The notes below the pieces were generated by a model. The model saw only the letters and a program-made list of their open reading frames with translations, had not been told where the DNA came from and searched no databases. Positions 1 to 7,827 of a DNA stretch of 32,813 bases are shown in pieces (positions within the stretch are counted from its first letter, which is position 1; each line of letters starts with the position of its first letter). A program made the position numbers and the translations under genes. The DNA comes from Clostridia bacterium (lineage in GTDB: Bacteria > Bacillota > Clostridia > Lutisporales > Lutisporaceae). The stretch is from the NCBI GenBank assembly GCA_017994115.1, contig JAGOLK010000012.1:1-32813 (forward strand), written 5' to 3'.

Positions 1-301
1 AGCCATAGTTCTCCAGGAAGCTGAGGTTGGTGTATATCATGACATATGCCGCACATAGTATCACCCATATGCAGGTAGCCTGCTTGAAATTTTCCCTGAA
101 GCTTTTATAAAAGTCCTTGATTTCATGTACTTCTTCTTTCCTTGCTATTTTTCCTATAACGTAGTACAAAGCAGTAGTAGATGCCCCCACTGTTACCAGC
201 GGTATGCTGGTTATGCACCAGAGCAGGTTAAGTATAATCATCTGGTATACTGCCGTCATTGTTTTATAAATGATTCCCTCGGTATTGAACAGCCATTTCA
301 T
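1..301 (-). CDS. yesL: YesL-like DUF624 membrane protein, C-terminus beyond the window
   Basis: The first 100 codons of a gene that runs off the left edge. Its ATG at 301-299 has an AAGGAG ribosome site about seven bases upstream. Two hydrophobic segments are visible, at about residues 20-48 and 76-90, with the stretch NLLWCITSIPLVTVGAST that is typical of DUF624/YesL proteins, followed by a basic loop and a second membrane segment. In Bacillus, yesL sits with yesM/yesN and sugar ABC genes; here it is the last visible gene of the LplB/YtcP/LipO-type operon. The molecular role of YesL is not established; a link to carbohydrate uptake is inferred from its neighbours. Confidence 0.82.
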   Translation of the reverse strand, partial: MKWLFNTEGIIYKTMTAVYQMIILNLLWCITSIPLVTVGASTTALYYVIGKIARKEEVHEIKDFYKSFRENFKQATCIWVILCAAYVMIYTNLSFLENYG

Positions 302-331
302 AAATACCGCTCCTTCCAGGACTTGTATTAT

Positions 332-370
332 GCTTAAGGCTAATACTCCGGAGGAGTACCAGCCTTAAGC
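332..370. other. Intercistronic hairpin between lipoprotein gene and yesL
   Basis: A perfect 10-bp inverted repeat, GCTTAAGGCT at 332-341 and AGCCTTAAGC at 361-370, encloses a second short stem (TACTCC with GGAGTA). No T-run follows on the minus strand, so it is unlikely to be a full terminator. A position just after a binding-protein gene suits 3'-end protection or partial attenuation that keeps the lipoprotein more abundant than YesL; that role is inferred. Confidence 0.65.
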
Positions 371-393
371 TTATGAGTACCTATTGCATCATT

Positions 394-1914
394 CTATTTC
401 TTTCCCATTTTTACAGCCCATTCATTAAGCTGCTTCTGCTTTTCAGCTATTATTTTGTCAATTCCTGCTGCCTTCATCTCTTCAAGGAACTTCGGCACAT
501 TTACTTCCGGGTCAATTGAACCTGTTTCAAGAGCCGGTACATATTTATCCCACAGGTTGTTCACTGCTGCAATTTCATTTTTTACCGGTGAGGGGTCAAA
601 GTTAAAGCCCAGGGTTTGAGTTCCCGCAGCCTGCTTATTAAATTCCTCGAACTGCTCCCACTTCTTCGGGTCTTCGCTCTCATACAGGTAGTTGATGAAC
701 TGGTTGCCGAACACCCAGCCTGTACCCGGATTGTACTTCTTCTGGTCCGGGCCGGCCTTTATGATGTTGTCGCTGACTTTAACGTAGTGCTTGCCTTCAA
801 TACCGAAGTTTATAAGGTTGTTCAGGTATGGGTCTGTATTAAAGAGTTCAAGGAACATCAGAGCCCTTTCAGGATTCTTTGATGTACTTGAGATAGCCTG
901 TAAGGAACCCATTGTATCCCTGCTTGAAATTACAGGAGGAGTTATATATACCTGTACCCAGTCAAAACCATGTGTAAGGGACATCTCTGCATCTTTTCCC
1001 GGCTTAAGGGATTTGGTTGCAGCAAATATTTTGCCTGCCGCTTCATCGGCATTGTAGTCTGTTACGGTAGCAGCATCCTTCCTGATATAGCCTGCAAGGA
1101 AGAATTTCCTTATAGTCTTAAGCAGTGCCATTGTTTCCGGTTTTTCAAATTCATTGAATACCACAAGATCCTTTGAATCGTTGTATACAACTCCGGGACA
1201 CTTGTCATCGCCGATAACATCCCAGTCCATCAGCTTATACGGCGATTCGCCGTTCAATGCTTCAAGCCCGTATACATTGGGTTCTTTTTCCTTTATTACC
1301 TTGAGCATTGGCTCCAAATCTTCAAGGGACTTTATTGTTGAGATGTCAAAGCCGTATTTGTCTACAAGGTCCTTCTTAATTATGAAACCCCAGGAATGCG
1401 CCTTTTCCTTGTTGGCAGGTATAGCGTAGTTGATTCCGTCAATCTGGGAGCCTTTAAGGAAATCTTCACCCAGCAAAGCCTTTGTCTTCGGAGCATACTT
1501 GCCCAGTAAATCCCTTTCATCATTCAAAGGAACAAATGCGCCTTTTACTGCGTTCTGCATGTAGTTGTTTGCCCAGGCTGCAGTAAAGCATATGTCAAAC
1601 TCCTGCCTTGAGGCAATCATCTGCCTCAGTTTGTCGTCATACTCCGCTCCCCACTGGTAGCACTGAAGCTTTACAGTGGCATTGATCTTGTCCTTGATAT
1701 ACTCGTTGATTTTTTCCTCGATTAGGGCTACATCCTCCTGTTGACCATTGCCTATGAAGTACCATTTCAGTTCAACAGGTTCCAGTGCGGTTCCCGAACC
1801 CGCTTCTGCCGGTTCTGGCTCAGGAGCTGCAGTCTGCTTTGCACAGCCTGCCAGGCTGGTCAGCGCAAGTGCCAGCACCAATGTAAGACATAGAAGTTTT
1901 CTGGTTTTAAACAT
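394..1914 (-). CDS. Solute-binding lipoprotein of a CUT1-type ABC importer (LipO/YtcQ-like)
   Basis: This 506-residue exported lipoprotein should bind an oligosaccharide or polysaccharide fragment outside the membrane and pass it to the two permeases encoded just upstream. The N-terminus has a basic start, a hydrophobic segment and the lipobox LAGC with Cys24 as the lipidated residue. A Pro/Glu/Ala-rich linker (about 28-44) precedes the bilobed binding domain. The length and the C-terminal part resemble LipO-type proteins carrying a DUF3502-like end. The ATG has AAGGGGAG six bases upstream. It follows the YtcP-like permease by about 60 bases and precedes yesL. The substrate cannot be read from the sequence. 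Confidence 0.9.
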   Translation of the reverse strand: MFKTRKLLCLTLVLALALTSLAGCAKQTAAPEPEPAEAGSGTALEPVELKWYFIGNGQQEDVALIEEKINEYIKDKINATVKLQCYQWGAEYDDKLRQMIASRQEFDICFTAAWANNYMQNAVKGAFVPLNDERDLLGKYAPKTKALLGEDFLKGSQIDGINYAIPANKEKAHSWGFIIKKDLVDKYGFDISTIKSLEDLEPMLKVIKEKEPNVYGLEALNGESPYKLMDWDVIGDDKCPGVVYNDSKDLVVFNEFEKPETMALLKTIRKFFLAGYIRKDAATVTDYNADEAAGKIFAATKSLKPGKDAEMSLTHGFDWVQVYITPPVISSRDTMGSLQAISSTSKNPERALMFLELFNTDPYLNNLINFGIEGKHYVKVSDNIIKAGPDQKKYNPGTGWVFGNQFINYLYESEDPKKWEQFEEFNKQAAGTQTLGFNFDPSPVKNEIAAVNNLWDKYVPALETGSIDPEVNVPKFLEEMKAAGIDKIIAEKQKQLNEWAVKMGKK

Positions 1915-1973
1915 ACTCTTCTCCCCTTTAATAATTTTTTATATGCTTGCCTTTTAGGCATAAGCCCTTGTGA

Positions 1974-2870
1974 TTAACCCTTGATTGATCCGATGGTCAG
2001 GCCTTCCACAAAATACTTCTGGAAGAAGGGGTAGGCCAATATTATGGGGCCTATTGCAACTACAGCCATAGCCATTCGTGCTGTCTGGGTCGGCAGATTG
2101 GCCATGATCTGGGTTGCATTGTTTATAGAGCCTGCATTATTTGAAAGGTATATTATCGCTTTATCCACCCTGTACATCAGGTATTGAAGGTTGAAAAGCT
2201 TCTCATTGTTTATGAAGAGCAGCGGTGCATACCAGTCGTTCCAATAAGTCAGTAAATTGAATAGCCCTATTGTTGCCAATACAGGTTTGGCAAGGGGGAG
2301 CACTATCCATACAAAGGTCTGTAACTCACCGGCTCCGTCAATCCTTGCAGCTTCAATTATCCCGTCCGGTATGGTAGTAATAAAGAAGGTCCTCATAATC
2401 AGTACATAAAGCGGGGTCATAAGATAAGGCAGTATAAGTGCCATAATAGTGTCATCTATATGGAGGACATTCACATATACCATATACCAGGGAACAAGGC
2501 CTCCGTTGAACAGCATCGTAAGAAAGGCTATAAATGTAAAAACGTTCCTGTATTTAAAATCCTTTCTGGATATCGGGTATGCATACAAAGCTATGATGAC
2601 AAGGCTTAATGCACTGCCCACCACAGTAACAAACACAGTCACTCCATAAGCCCTCAGAATTACCATTATATCTTTGAAAATGTACTTGTAGGCTTCCAGG
2701 CTCAGGTTTCTGGGAAAAAGGCTGTAGCCGTACATGGTAACCGCCTTCTCATCAGTTATGGAAGCGGAGAAAACAATTAAAAGCGGAAGTACACAGGCTA
2801 TTGTGCAGAGTATCATTAAAATATTGAGCGCTATATCAGCTGTCCGGTTGATTTTAGTGCAATCCCTCAA
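1974..2870 (-). CDS. ytcP: CUT1 ABC sugar permease, MalG/YtcP-like
   Basis: A 298-residue integral membrane permease, one of the two membrane halves of the importer. Six hydrophobic segments can be made out, the first at about residues 12-35. The cytoplasmic EAA loop that docks on the ATPase is visible as EAARIDGAGELQTF, followed by IVLPLAKP. The protein ends in EGLTIGSIKG, the usual YtcP/MalG-type tail. The chosen start is TTG at 2870, eight bases after AAGGAGG; this ribosome site overlaps the stop of the upstream permease gene, which suggests translational coupling. The gap to that gene is 13 bases. Confidence 0.92.
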   Translation of the reverse strand: MRDCTKINRTADIALNILMILCTIACVLPLLIVFSASITDEKAVTMYGYSLFPRNLSLEAYKYIFKDIMVILRAYGVTVFVTVVGSALSLVIIALYAYPISRKDFKYRNVFTFIAFLTMLFNGGLVPWYMVYVNVLHIDDTIMALILPYLMTPLYVLIMRTFFITTIPDGIIEAARIDGAGELQTFVWIVLPLAKPVLATIGLFNLLTYWNDWYAPLLFINNEKLFNLQYLMYRVDKAIIYLSNNAGSINNATQIMANLPTQTARMAMAVVAIGPIILAYPFFQKYFVEGLTIGSIKG

Positions 2871-2883
2871 CTTTCACGCCTCC

Positions 2884-3852
2884 TTAAAACAAAGAACTGT
2901 CTTTGTCGATTTTTCTTACAATATAGTTTGCGGTCAGCACTACTATGAATCCTACCACTGCCTGATAAAACCCCGCTGCCGATGCCATACCTATGTCTCC
3001 GGTCTGCCTGAGTGCCCTGAACACATAAGTTTCTATAACATTGGTCACATCATAAAGCGGGCCGCTGTTCCTGGGTATATTGAAGAACAATCCGAAGTCA
3101 GTGAAGAAGATCCTTCCTACTTTTATCAGCGTTAATACGGTAATTACCGGCATAAGCATGGGAACCATCACTTTGGTTATCTGCTGGAATCTGGAAGCGC
3201 CGTCAACTGCCGCCGCCTCATACAAGGATTTGTCAAAGCCGATGATTGCAGCCAGATAGATTATGCTGTCGTATCCCGTCCATTTCCACGTATTTACCAG
3301 AATAATTATCAAAGGCCAGAACCTTGGGTCTACATACCATTCAACAGGTTGCATACCGTTACTGATAAGAATCTTGTTGATAAACCCCATGTCCGAGCTT
3401 AAGAGGGCAAACACCAGATAGCTTATTACAACCCATGAAAAAAAGTATGGCAGAAACATAACACTTTGATAGAACTTGGACATGCGCTTGTTCAGGAGCT
3501 CATTGAAGACAATGGCAAGTGCAACGGCAACAGTTGCTGCTATAACTATGAATGCAACATTGTACAGAATTGTGTTTCTTGTTATCAGGAAAGCCGCTTT
3601 TGAGTTGAAAAGATATCCGAAATTGTTGAACCCTACCCAGTCGCTTTTCCAGAAGCCTTTTGCATAGTTGTAATCCTTGAAGGCTATTATAATGCCAAAC
3701 ATAGGCAGGTAATTGTTGACCAGCAGCACCAGCAGGCCGGGAAGCAGCATAAGGTACAACACCTTATTCTTTGCCAGTTCTTTAATCAAGGCAGGTTTTT
3801 TTCTTCTTACAGCCGTTATTTCGGTGCCCGAAGCCCTTTGCATTTCAGCCAC
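2884..3852 (-). CDS. lplB: CUT1 ABC sugar permease, MalF/LplB-like
   Basis: First gene of the importer operon, 322 residues, with about six membrane segments starting near residue 32. The EAA loop reads EAAAVDGASRFQQ, followed by VMVPMLMP, as in LplB/YteP permeases. The start is taken as GTG at 3852 because a GAGGGGGGG ribosome site lies seven bases upstream; the in-frame ATG nine bases later would be too far from it. The run of seven G in that site is unusual and could be length-variable. No ATPase gene is present in the operon, so an ATPase from elsewhere (such as the MsmX-like one at 15.7-16.8 kb) must serve it. Confidence 0.92.
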   Translation of the reverse strand: MAEMQRASGTEITAVRRKKPALIKELAKNKVLYLMLLPGLLVLLVNNYLPMFGIIIAFKDYNYAKGFWKSDWVGFNNFGYLFNSKAAFLITRNTILYNVAFIVIAATVAVALAIVFNELLNKRMSKFYQSVMFLPYFFSWVVISYLVFALLSSDMGFINKILISNGMQPVEWYVDPRFWPLIIILVNTWKWTGYDSIIYLAAIIGFDKSLYEAAAVDGASRFQQITKVMVPMLMPVITVLTLIKVGRIFFTDFGLFFNIPRNSGPLYDVTNVIETYVFRALRQTGDIGMASAAGFYQAVVGFIVVLTANYIVRKIDKDSSLF

Positions 3853-3925
3853 AGGAATACCCCCCCCTCTAATTCAGATCCTGTTGGGCTTTACTTTATA
3901 CCCCAATGATATACTGAGGCAGCTT

Positions 3926-3938
3926 TCCATTAAATGGA
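3926..3938. promoter_or_regulatory. 13-bp palindrome upstream of the importer operon
   Basis: TCCATTAAATGGA is a perfect 6-1-6 inverted repeat about 75 bases before the lplB-like start. A possible -10 (TATAAA on the minus strand, near 3895-3900) lies between it and the gene, without a convincing -35. The symmetry and place suit an operator, perhaps for the neighbouring AraC-type response regulator, but no binding data can be read from sequence. Confidence 0.4.
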
Positions 3939-4005
3939 GCATCTTGTGATTTTCTTTTACTATGTTGTTCAAAACCGAAGTACAAAATCTTCCACCTTAA
4001 GACGC

Positions 4006-4057
4006 AAAAAAGCAATATATCCCGATCCTTATCATACGAGTCGAGATATATTGCATT
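4006..4057. repeat. Left terminator-like hairpin, near-copy of 4334-4385
   Basis: GCAATATATC at 4012-4021 pairs with GATATATTGC at 4045-4054, preceded by AAAAAA. The hairpin and the following bases (AGTAATCA at 4064-4071) resemble, in the same orientation, the hairpin next to the response regulator stop and the AGTAATCA at 4388-4395. It therefore looks like a duplicated terminator bracketing the palindrome. Confidence 0.65.
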
Positions 4058-4333
4058 CTTAAGAGTAATCAGAGCATATTAGACTGCTGGAAAAACATCT
4101 ATGTATAAGCCGAGTATGCTTATGCAAGAATTGTCAATGACTCTTATGAGCTGAACCTTAGAAACAGTCGTATGCGAGGCATGGACGCCGAGCAAGCTGT
4201 CACGGTCATGGATGACCTTTGACAGCGTTAGACTTTTCTTAGGTTTAGTGAGTTAGAGTCATCAATTTTTGCATACCGATACGAGGCTATATATAGATGT
4301 TTTTCTAATAGTATGTAATATGCACTTGAAAAC

Positions 4334-4385
4334 AAAAAAGCAATATATCGGCTCGTATAGTATGAGTCGATATATTGCTTTTTTA
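4334..4385. terminator. Bidirectional terminator after the response regulator
   Basis: AAAAAAGCAATATATCG pairs with CGATATATTGCTTTTTT, with further inner pairing (CTCGTA with TATGAG). A-run and T-run flank the stem, so it can stop transcription on either strand. It begins about 13 bases after the stop codon of the response regulator gene and is the natural end of the sensor operon. Confidence 0.85.
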
Positions 4386-4397
4386 GAAGTAATCAAA

Positions 4398-6008
4398 CTA
4401 ACTCCCTGATCTGTACTCGGAAGGGGTCACTCCGGTATATTTCTTAAAGAGCTTTGAGAAGTAATGTGCATCTTTGATCCCTACAAGCTCCGCTATTTCA
4501 TATGTCTTGCAGCAGGAATCCTTCAGGTATTCCTTCGCCTTTTCTATCCTTACCTCATTCAGGTAGTCCACATAATTCTTGCCCAATTCTTTTGTGAACA
4601 TCCTGCTCAGATAGTATATGCTCACATAGGTATGCTCCGCAACTTCATTCAGTGTGATGGGCTCGTTATAGTTCTCACAGATGTAGTCCATTGCCTTTTG
4701 CAGTGTTGAATTTATTGTTTTCCTGTTGAAGCTGTTTATCCTCTCTGCTATACTTGACGCAGTTTCCTCCAGTATCCTGTTTATTTCAACGATACTTTCG
4801 CACTGATCAAGAATGGCAAATATTTCTGTAATTCTTTTATAATGAAAGCTCTCCTCATCCAGCTTCATTGTTGTGGGTATGCTGCAAACAAGATTTATTA
4901 AATTCCAATAGAACTTCTTTATGCTTTCCCTGTCAAGCTTGCACTCATTCACGCACTTTAAAATATCCTTCACTACCAGGGATACACTGTCCTTGTTGCC
5001 TGATTTGACCATTTGGACAAGAGATTTTTCATATACCTCCAGGGCTGAATAATCAGCAGACTTATAAAAGGATTTCAAATCTTCATATAGTATTATTGTA
5101 TTCTTGCCCATGTAAAACTTATAATCAAGGGCTTCAAGGGCCTCCCTTGCCTTATCTGCAAGCTCAAGAGCCCCGTTCCCCTCCGAGCTTATGGATATTG
5201 TGACGGTAAAGCTGAAGCAGTTGCGCACCAGCTCCTGAAGACTCACAGCATCCTTGTAGAGAGAGCTGAACTTGTCTCCTTCAGATTCTTCATTGGGCTG
5301 AATTATGAATAATATGGTCCTGCTGTTAATCGGTACGTCTGCTGTCTTGAAGCTTGTTCCGAGTATTTCCTGAAAGGTGTTGATGATACCGAACTGATAC
5401 AGATGCTTTTCATACTGGCTTTTCGCATTTTCCGGCCCCTCTTCGTCGGTTTCCACAGCCATGATTTTGAACTTATCAATAGTAAGTCCATATAGATTCA
5501 GTTCATCCAAAATCTCATCCTTTTTTGTATTTATCCTGAAAAGAATATCATACAGCAGCTTCTGCCTGAGTACCGGTATTTTACTCTTAAAATGCTTCTT
5601 AAGGTTATTGAGCTCTTCCTCCACTTTGCAGCTGCGCTGCAGCTCCGCTATCGCCTTATTCACTATGGCGGTCAGATCTTCTATTTTTGACGGCTTTAAC
5701 AAATAATCAAAGGCGCCCAGCCTTATTGCTTCCTGTATGTATTCGAAATCCCTGTAGCCGGTAAGTATTATTATCTTGCTTCCGGGCAGCAGCTGCTTGG
5801 TCTCTTTGATCATAGAGAGGCCGTCTACTTCAGGCATATTAATATCAGTTATGAGAATATGGGGGCGCAGCTCCCTTATCATCCTGATGCCTTCCATGCC
5901 GTCGCCGGCTTCCCCGCATACCTCGCAGCCCAAGCTCTTCCAATCAATTATATTTTTGAGGCCTTTTCTTATGATAGATTCATCATCAACAATCAGCACC
6001 TTATACAT
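4398..6008 (-). CDS. yesN: YesN-type response regulator with AraC DNA-binding domain
   Basis: A 536-residue cytoplasmic response regulator. The receiver domain (about 1-120) has the acidic pair D8-D9, the phospho-acceptor Asp55 in ITDINMP, and the conserved Lys in LLKPSK. A long middle region (about 130-420) is typical of YesN proteins. The last hundred residues are an AraC-type double helix-turn-helix (SIYYLSRMFTKELG, then DAHYFSKLFKKYTGVTPSEYR). The start is the ATG at 6008, which has GGAGAT upstream and overlaps the kinase stop by eight bases; an earlier in-frame start lacks a site. It is co-transcribed with, and should be phosphorylated by, the YesM-type kinase. The importer operon alongside is the likely target (inference). 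Confidence 0.93.
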   Translation of the reverse strand: MYKVLIVDDESIIRKGLKNIIDWKSLGCEVCGEAGDGMEGIRMIRELRPHILITDINMPEVDGLSMIKETKQLLPGSKIIILTGYRDFEYIQEAIRLGAFDYLLKPSKIEDLTAIVNKAIAELQRSCKVEEELNNLKKHFKSKIPVLRQKLLYDILFRINTKKDEILDELNLYGLTIDKFKIMAVETDEEGPENAKSQYEKHLYQFGIINTFQEILGTSFKTADVPINSRTILFIIQPNEESEGDKFSSLYKDAVSLQELVRNCFSFTVTISISSEGNGALELADKAREALEALDYKFYMGKNTIILYEDLKSFYKSADYSALEVYEKSLVQMVKSGNKDSVSLVVKDILKCVNECKLDRESIKKFYWNLINLVCSIPTTMKLDEESFHYKRITEIFAILDQCESIVEINRILEETASSIAERINSFNRKTINSTLQKAMDYICENYNEPITLNEVAEHTYVSIYYLSRMFTKELGKNYVDYLNEVRIEKAKEYLKDSCCKTYEIAELVGIKDAHYFSKLFKKYTGVTPSEYRSGS

Positions 6009-7815
6009 TATCCTTATCTCCTTCCGGAACCTGTTCATCAGGAATCCTTACGGTGACCTTGGTATATTCATCATAGCTGCTTTCTATTTTCACTCCGTAT
6101 GAGCTTCCGTACAACAGCTTTATCCTCCTGTTCACGTTTTCCAGGCCTATGCTTTTTCTTGCCGGGACAGCGCCGTTCCCCTCCAGTATCAGTTCATCCT
6201 CCTGCAGCCTTTTATTCAGAGCCTCCAGTTCTTCTGCCGTCATTCCCATTCCGTTGTCCTCAACCTCAAATACGATATGCCCTTCCTCCCTGAATGCCTC
6301 CAGCCTGATTATTCCTTTTCTACGGCTTTTCCCAATCCCGTGCTTTACAGCATTTTCAACCAGGGGCTGAATCAGCAGTCTTGGTATTTTCTTGTCCATA
6401 AGCCCATCATCCAGGATTTTTATTACCTCAAACTTATCTTCATATCTGTTCTTCAATACCGTCATATAGTTGTCTATGTATTCCAGTTCCTCTCTCAGGG
6501 ATATGGTCCTGTCTCCCCTGCCTATGCTTCCGTCTATAAGCTTTGCTAGAGCGGATACCGTTTCGCTTATCTCAGGCACTCCGTTAAGCTGAGCCATCCA
6601 GTTTATATTTTCAAGAGTATTGAACAGAAAATGAGGATTTATCTGGGCTTGCAGCGCCTTTATCTCAGCCTCCTTAAGAGCGATTTCCTCTTTATATATC
6701 CGGTTTACGAGATAGTCTATCTTTTTTGACATTCTATTGAAGCTCTCGCTGAGGTATCCCAATTCATCACTTCTGTCAAGTTCAATATCCTCGTGCTTAT
6801 TGCCCCTCTCCACCTTTTTCATTCCCTCAACGAGCTTGTTGATGGGAGTAATTATATCCACCGAAGTAAGCACGCTGAGCACCGATAGTATGATAAGCCC
6901 GTATACAATAATGAGCAGCACCCATCTCTTCAGGGTATCCATTTCCCGATAAAGCTCCTTTAGGGGTATATGGTAGACAATCTTCCAGCTGGGATCTTCA
7001 AGCTGAACATAGGACACCAGCATTCCTGCCTTGCTGTCCGTATAGAAGCCTCTTTTACCCTGAAGCTGCTGCCTGTAGAAGTTCTTAAGTATTCCTGAAT
7101 TTTCCGCCTGCTTTATTATTTCTTCATTATTCTCCGAGAGTATTGAAATGTAATTCAGGGACTCCTTGGACAAATCGGTATATACCGACTCAAGATACTC
7201 CTTTTTAATATTTATGGCAATGAGGCCGATTTCATTATAACTGTCCCTGTCATAGACCATTCGGGTCACATATATTTCACTTACCTGGCCCTCCTGTTTT
7301 TCAAGAAACCATACCAGCTTGCCCCTGCCTTTTCGCGCAGCTTCTACAATACTGTCGTAAGGAAGTGTGAATTCTATCCTTATCTTCCCATTGTCCGAGT
7401 CAAAGCTGTAAAACCTCCTGTTCTTTGTCACAAGGCATATTGATTGTATTTCATTCCTGGAAAGGGTTGCCTGCCTTAATATGCTTCTTATTTCATTTGT
7501 CCTGTTGTATATGGTTATATTATCCTCATATCCTTTGCTGCTCAGTGCATCATAAACCCTGTTGTCATAAAGTAGTTCAAGGGTAAGCCCCTGCATACTG
7601 GCTGACAGGTCCTTAAAACGCAGCTCTATCATTTTCAGAATGTCCAGGGAATAGTTGATAGACTTCTGCTCAATTATTTCAGCAGACTTCTGATATGAAG
7701 TGACACCTATAAAGAACAGCGGTATGACTATTTGTATATAAAACAACAGCAGCAGCTTGTTCTTTATAGATGTGTTCTTATAAAACAGCACAAATTTGTT
7801 TATAATACTTTCCAT
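6001..7815 (-). CDS. yesM: YesM-type sensor histidine kinase
   Basis: A 604-residue membrane kinase. Membrane segments are at about residues 20-40 and 298-317 and enclose an extracellular sensing region of about 255 residues. A HAMP linker (about 318-372) follows, then the His_kinase domain with QINPHFLFNTLE and phospho-acceptor His395, and a C-terminal ATPase domain with VENAVKHGI (N box) and DNGMGM (G1 box). The ATG has GGGAGAT just upstream and lies 12 bases after the stop of the binding-protein gene. The order binding protein, kinase, regulator suggests that the extracellular part reads the ligand state of the anchored binding protein; this is inference from gene order. Confidence 0.94.
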   Translation of the reverse strand: MESIINKFVLFYKNTSIKNKLLLLFYIQIVIPLFFIGVTSYQKSAEIIEQKSINYSLDILKMIELRFKDLSASMQGLTLELLYDNRVYDALSSKGYEDNITIYNRTNEIRSILRQATLSRNEIQSICLVTKNRRFYSFDSDNGKIRIEFTLPYDSIVEAARKGRGKLVWFLEKQEGQVSEIYVTRMVYDRDSYNEIGLIAINIKKEYLESVYTDLSKESLNYISILSENNEEIIKQAENSGILKNFYRQQLQGKRGFYTDSKAGMLVSYVQLEDPSWKIVYHIPLKELYREMDTLKRWVLLIIVYGLIILSVLSVLTSVDIITPINKLVEGMKKVERGNKHEDIELDRSDELGYLSESFNRMSKKIDYLVNRIYKEEIALKEAEIKALQAQINPHFLFNTLENINWMAQLNGVPEISETVSALAKLIDGSIGRGDRTISLREELEYIDNYMTVLKNRYEDKFEVIKILDDGLMDKKIPRLLIQPLVENAVKHGIGKSRRKGIIRLEAFREEGHIVFEVEDNGMGMTAEELEALNKRLQEDELILEGNGAVPARKSIGLENVNRRIKLLYGSSYGVKIESSYDEYTKVTVRIPDEQVPEGDKDNV

Positions 7816-7827
7816 TGCAAATCTCCC

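Larger units (their letters stand above)
4006..4385. repeat. Long imperfect palindrome (about 380 bp) filling the intergenic gap
   Basis: The 545-base gap between the response regulator and the importer operon holds no gene but folds on itself almost end to end. Paired arms include 4074-4081 with 4316-4323, 4090-4102 with 4293-4305 (13 bp exact, GAAAAACATCTAT), 4137-4144 with 4255-4262, and 4154-4164 with 4235-4245 (one mismatch). The centre has its own hairpin, 4196-4202 with 4220-4226 enclosing GGTCAT/ATGACC. Two similar AT-rich hairpins cap both ends. The structure suits a MITE-like element or a large structured RNA; no transposase is nearby. Confidence 0.75.
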
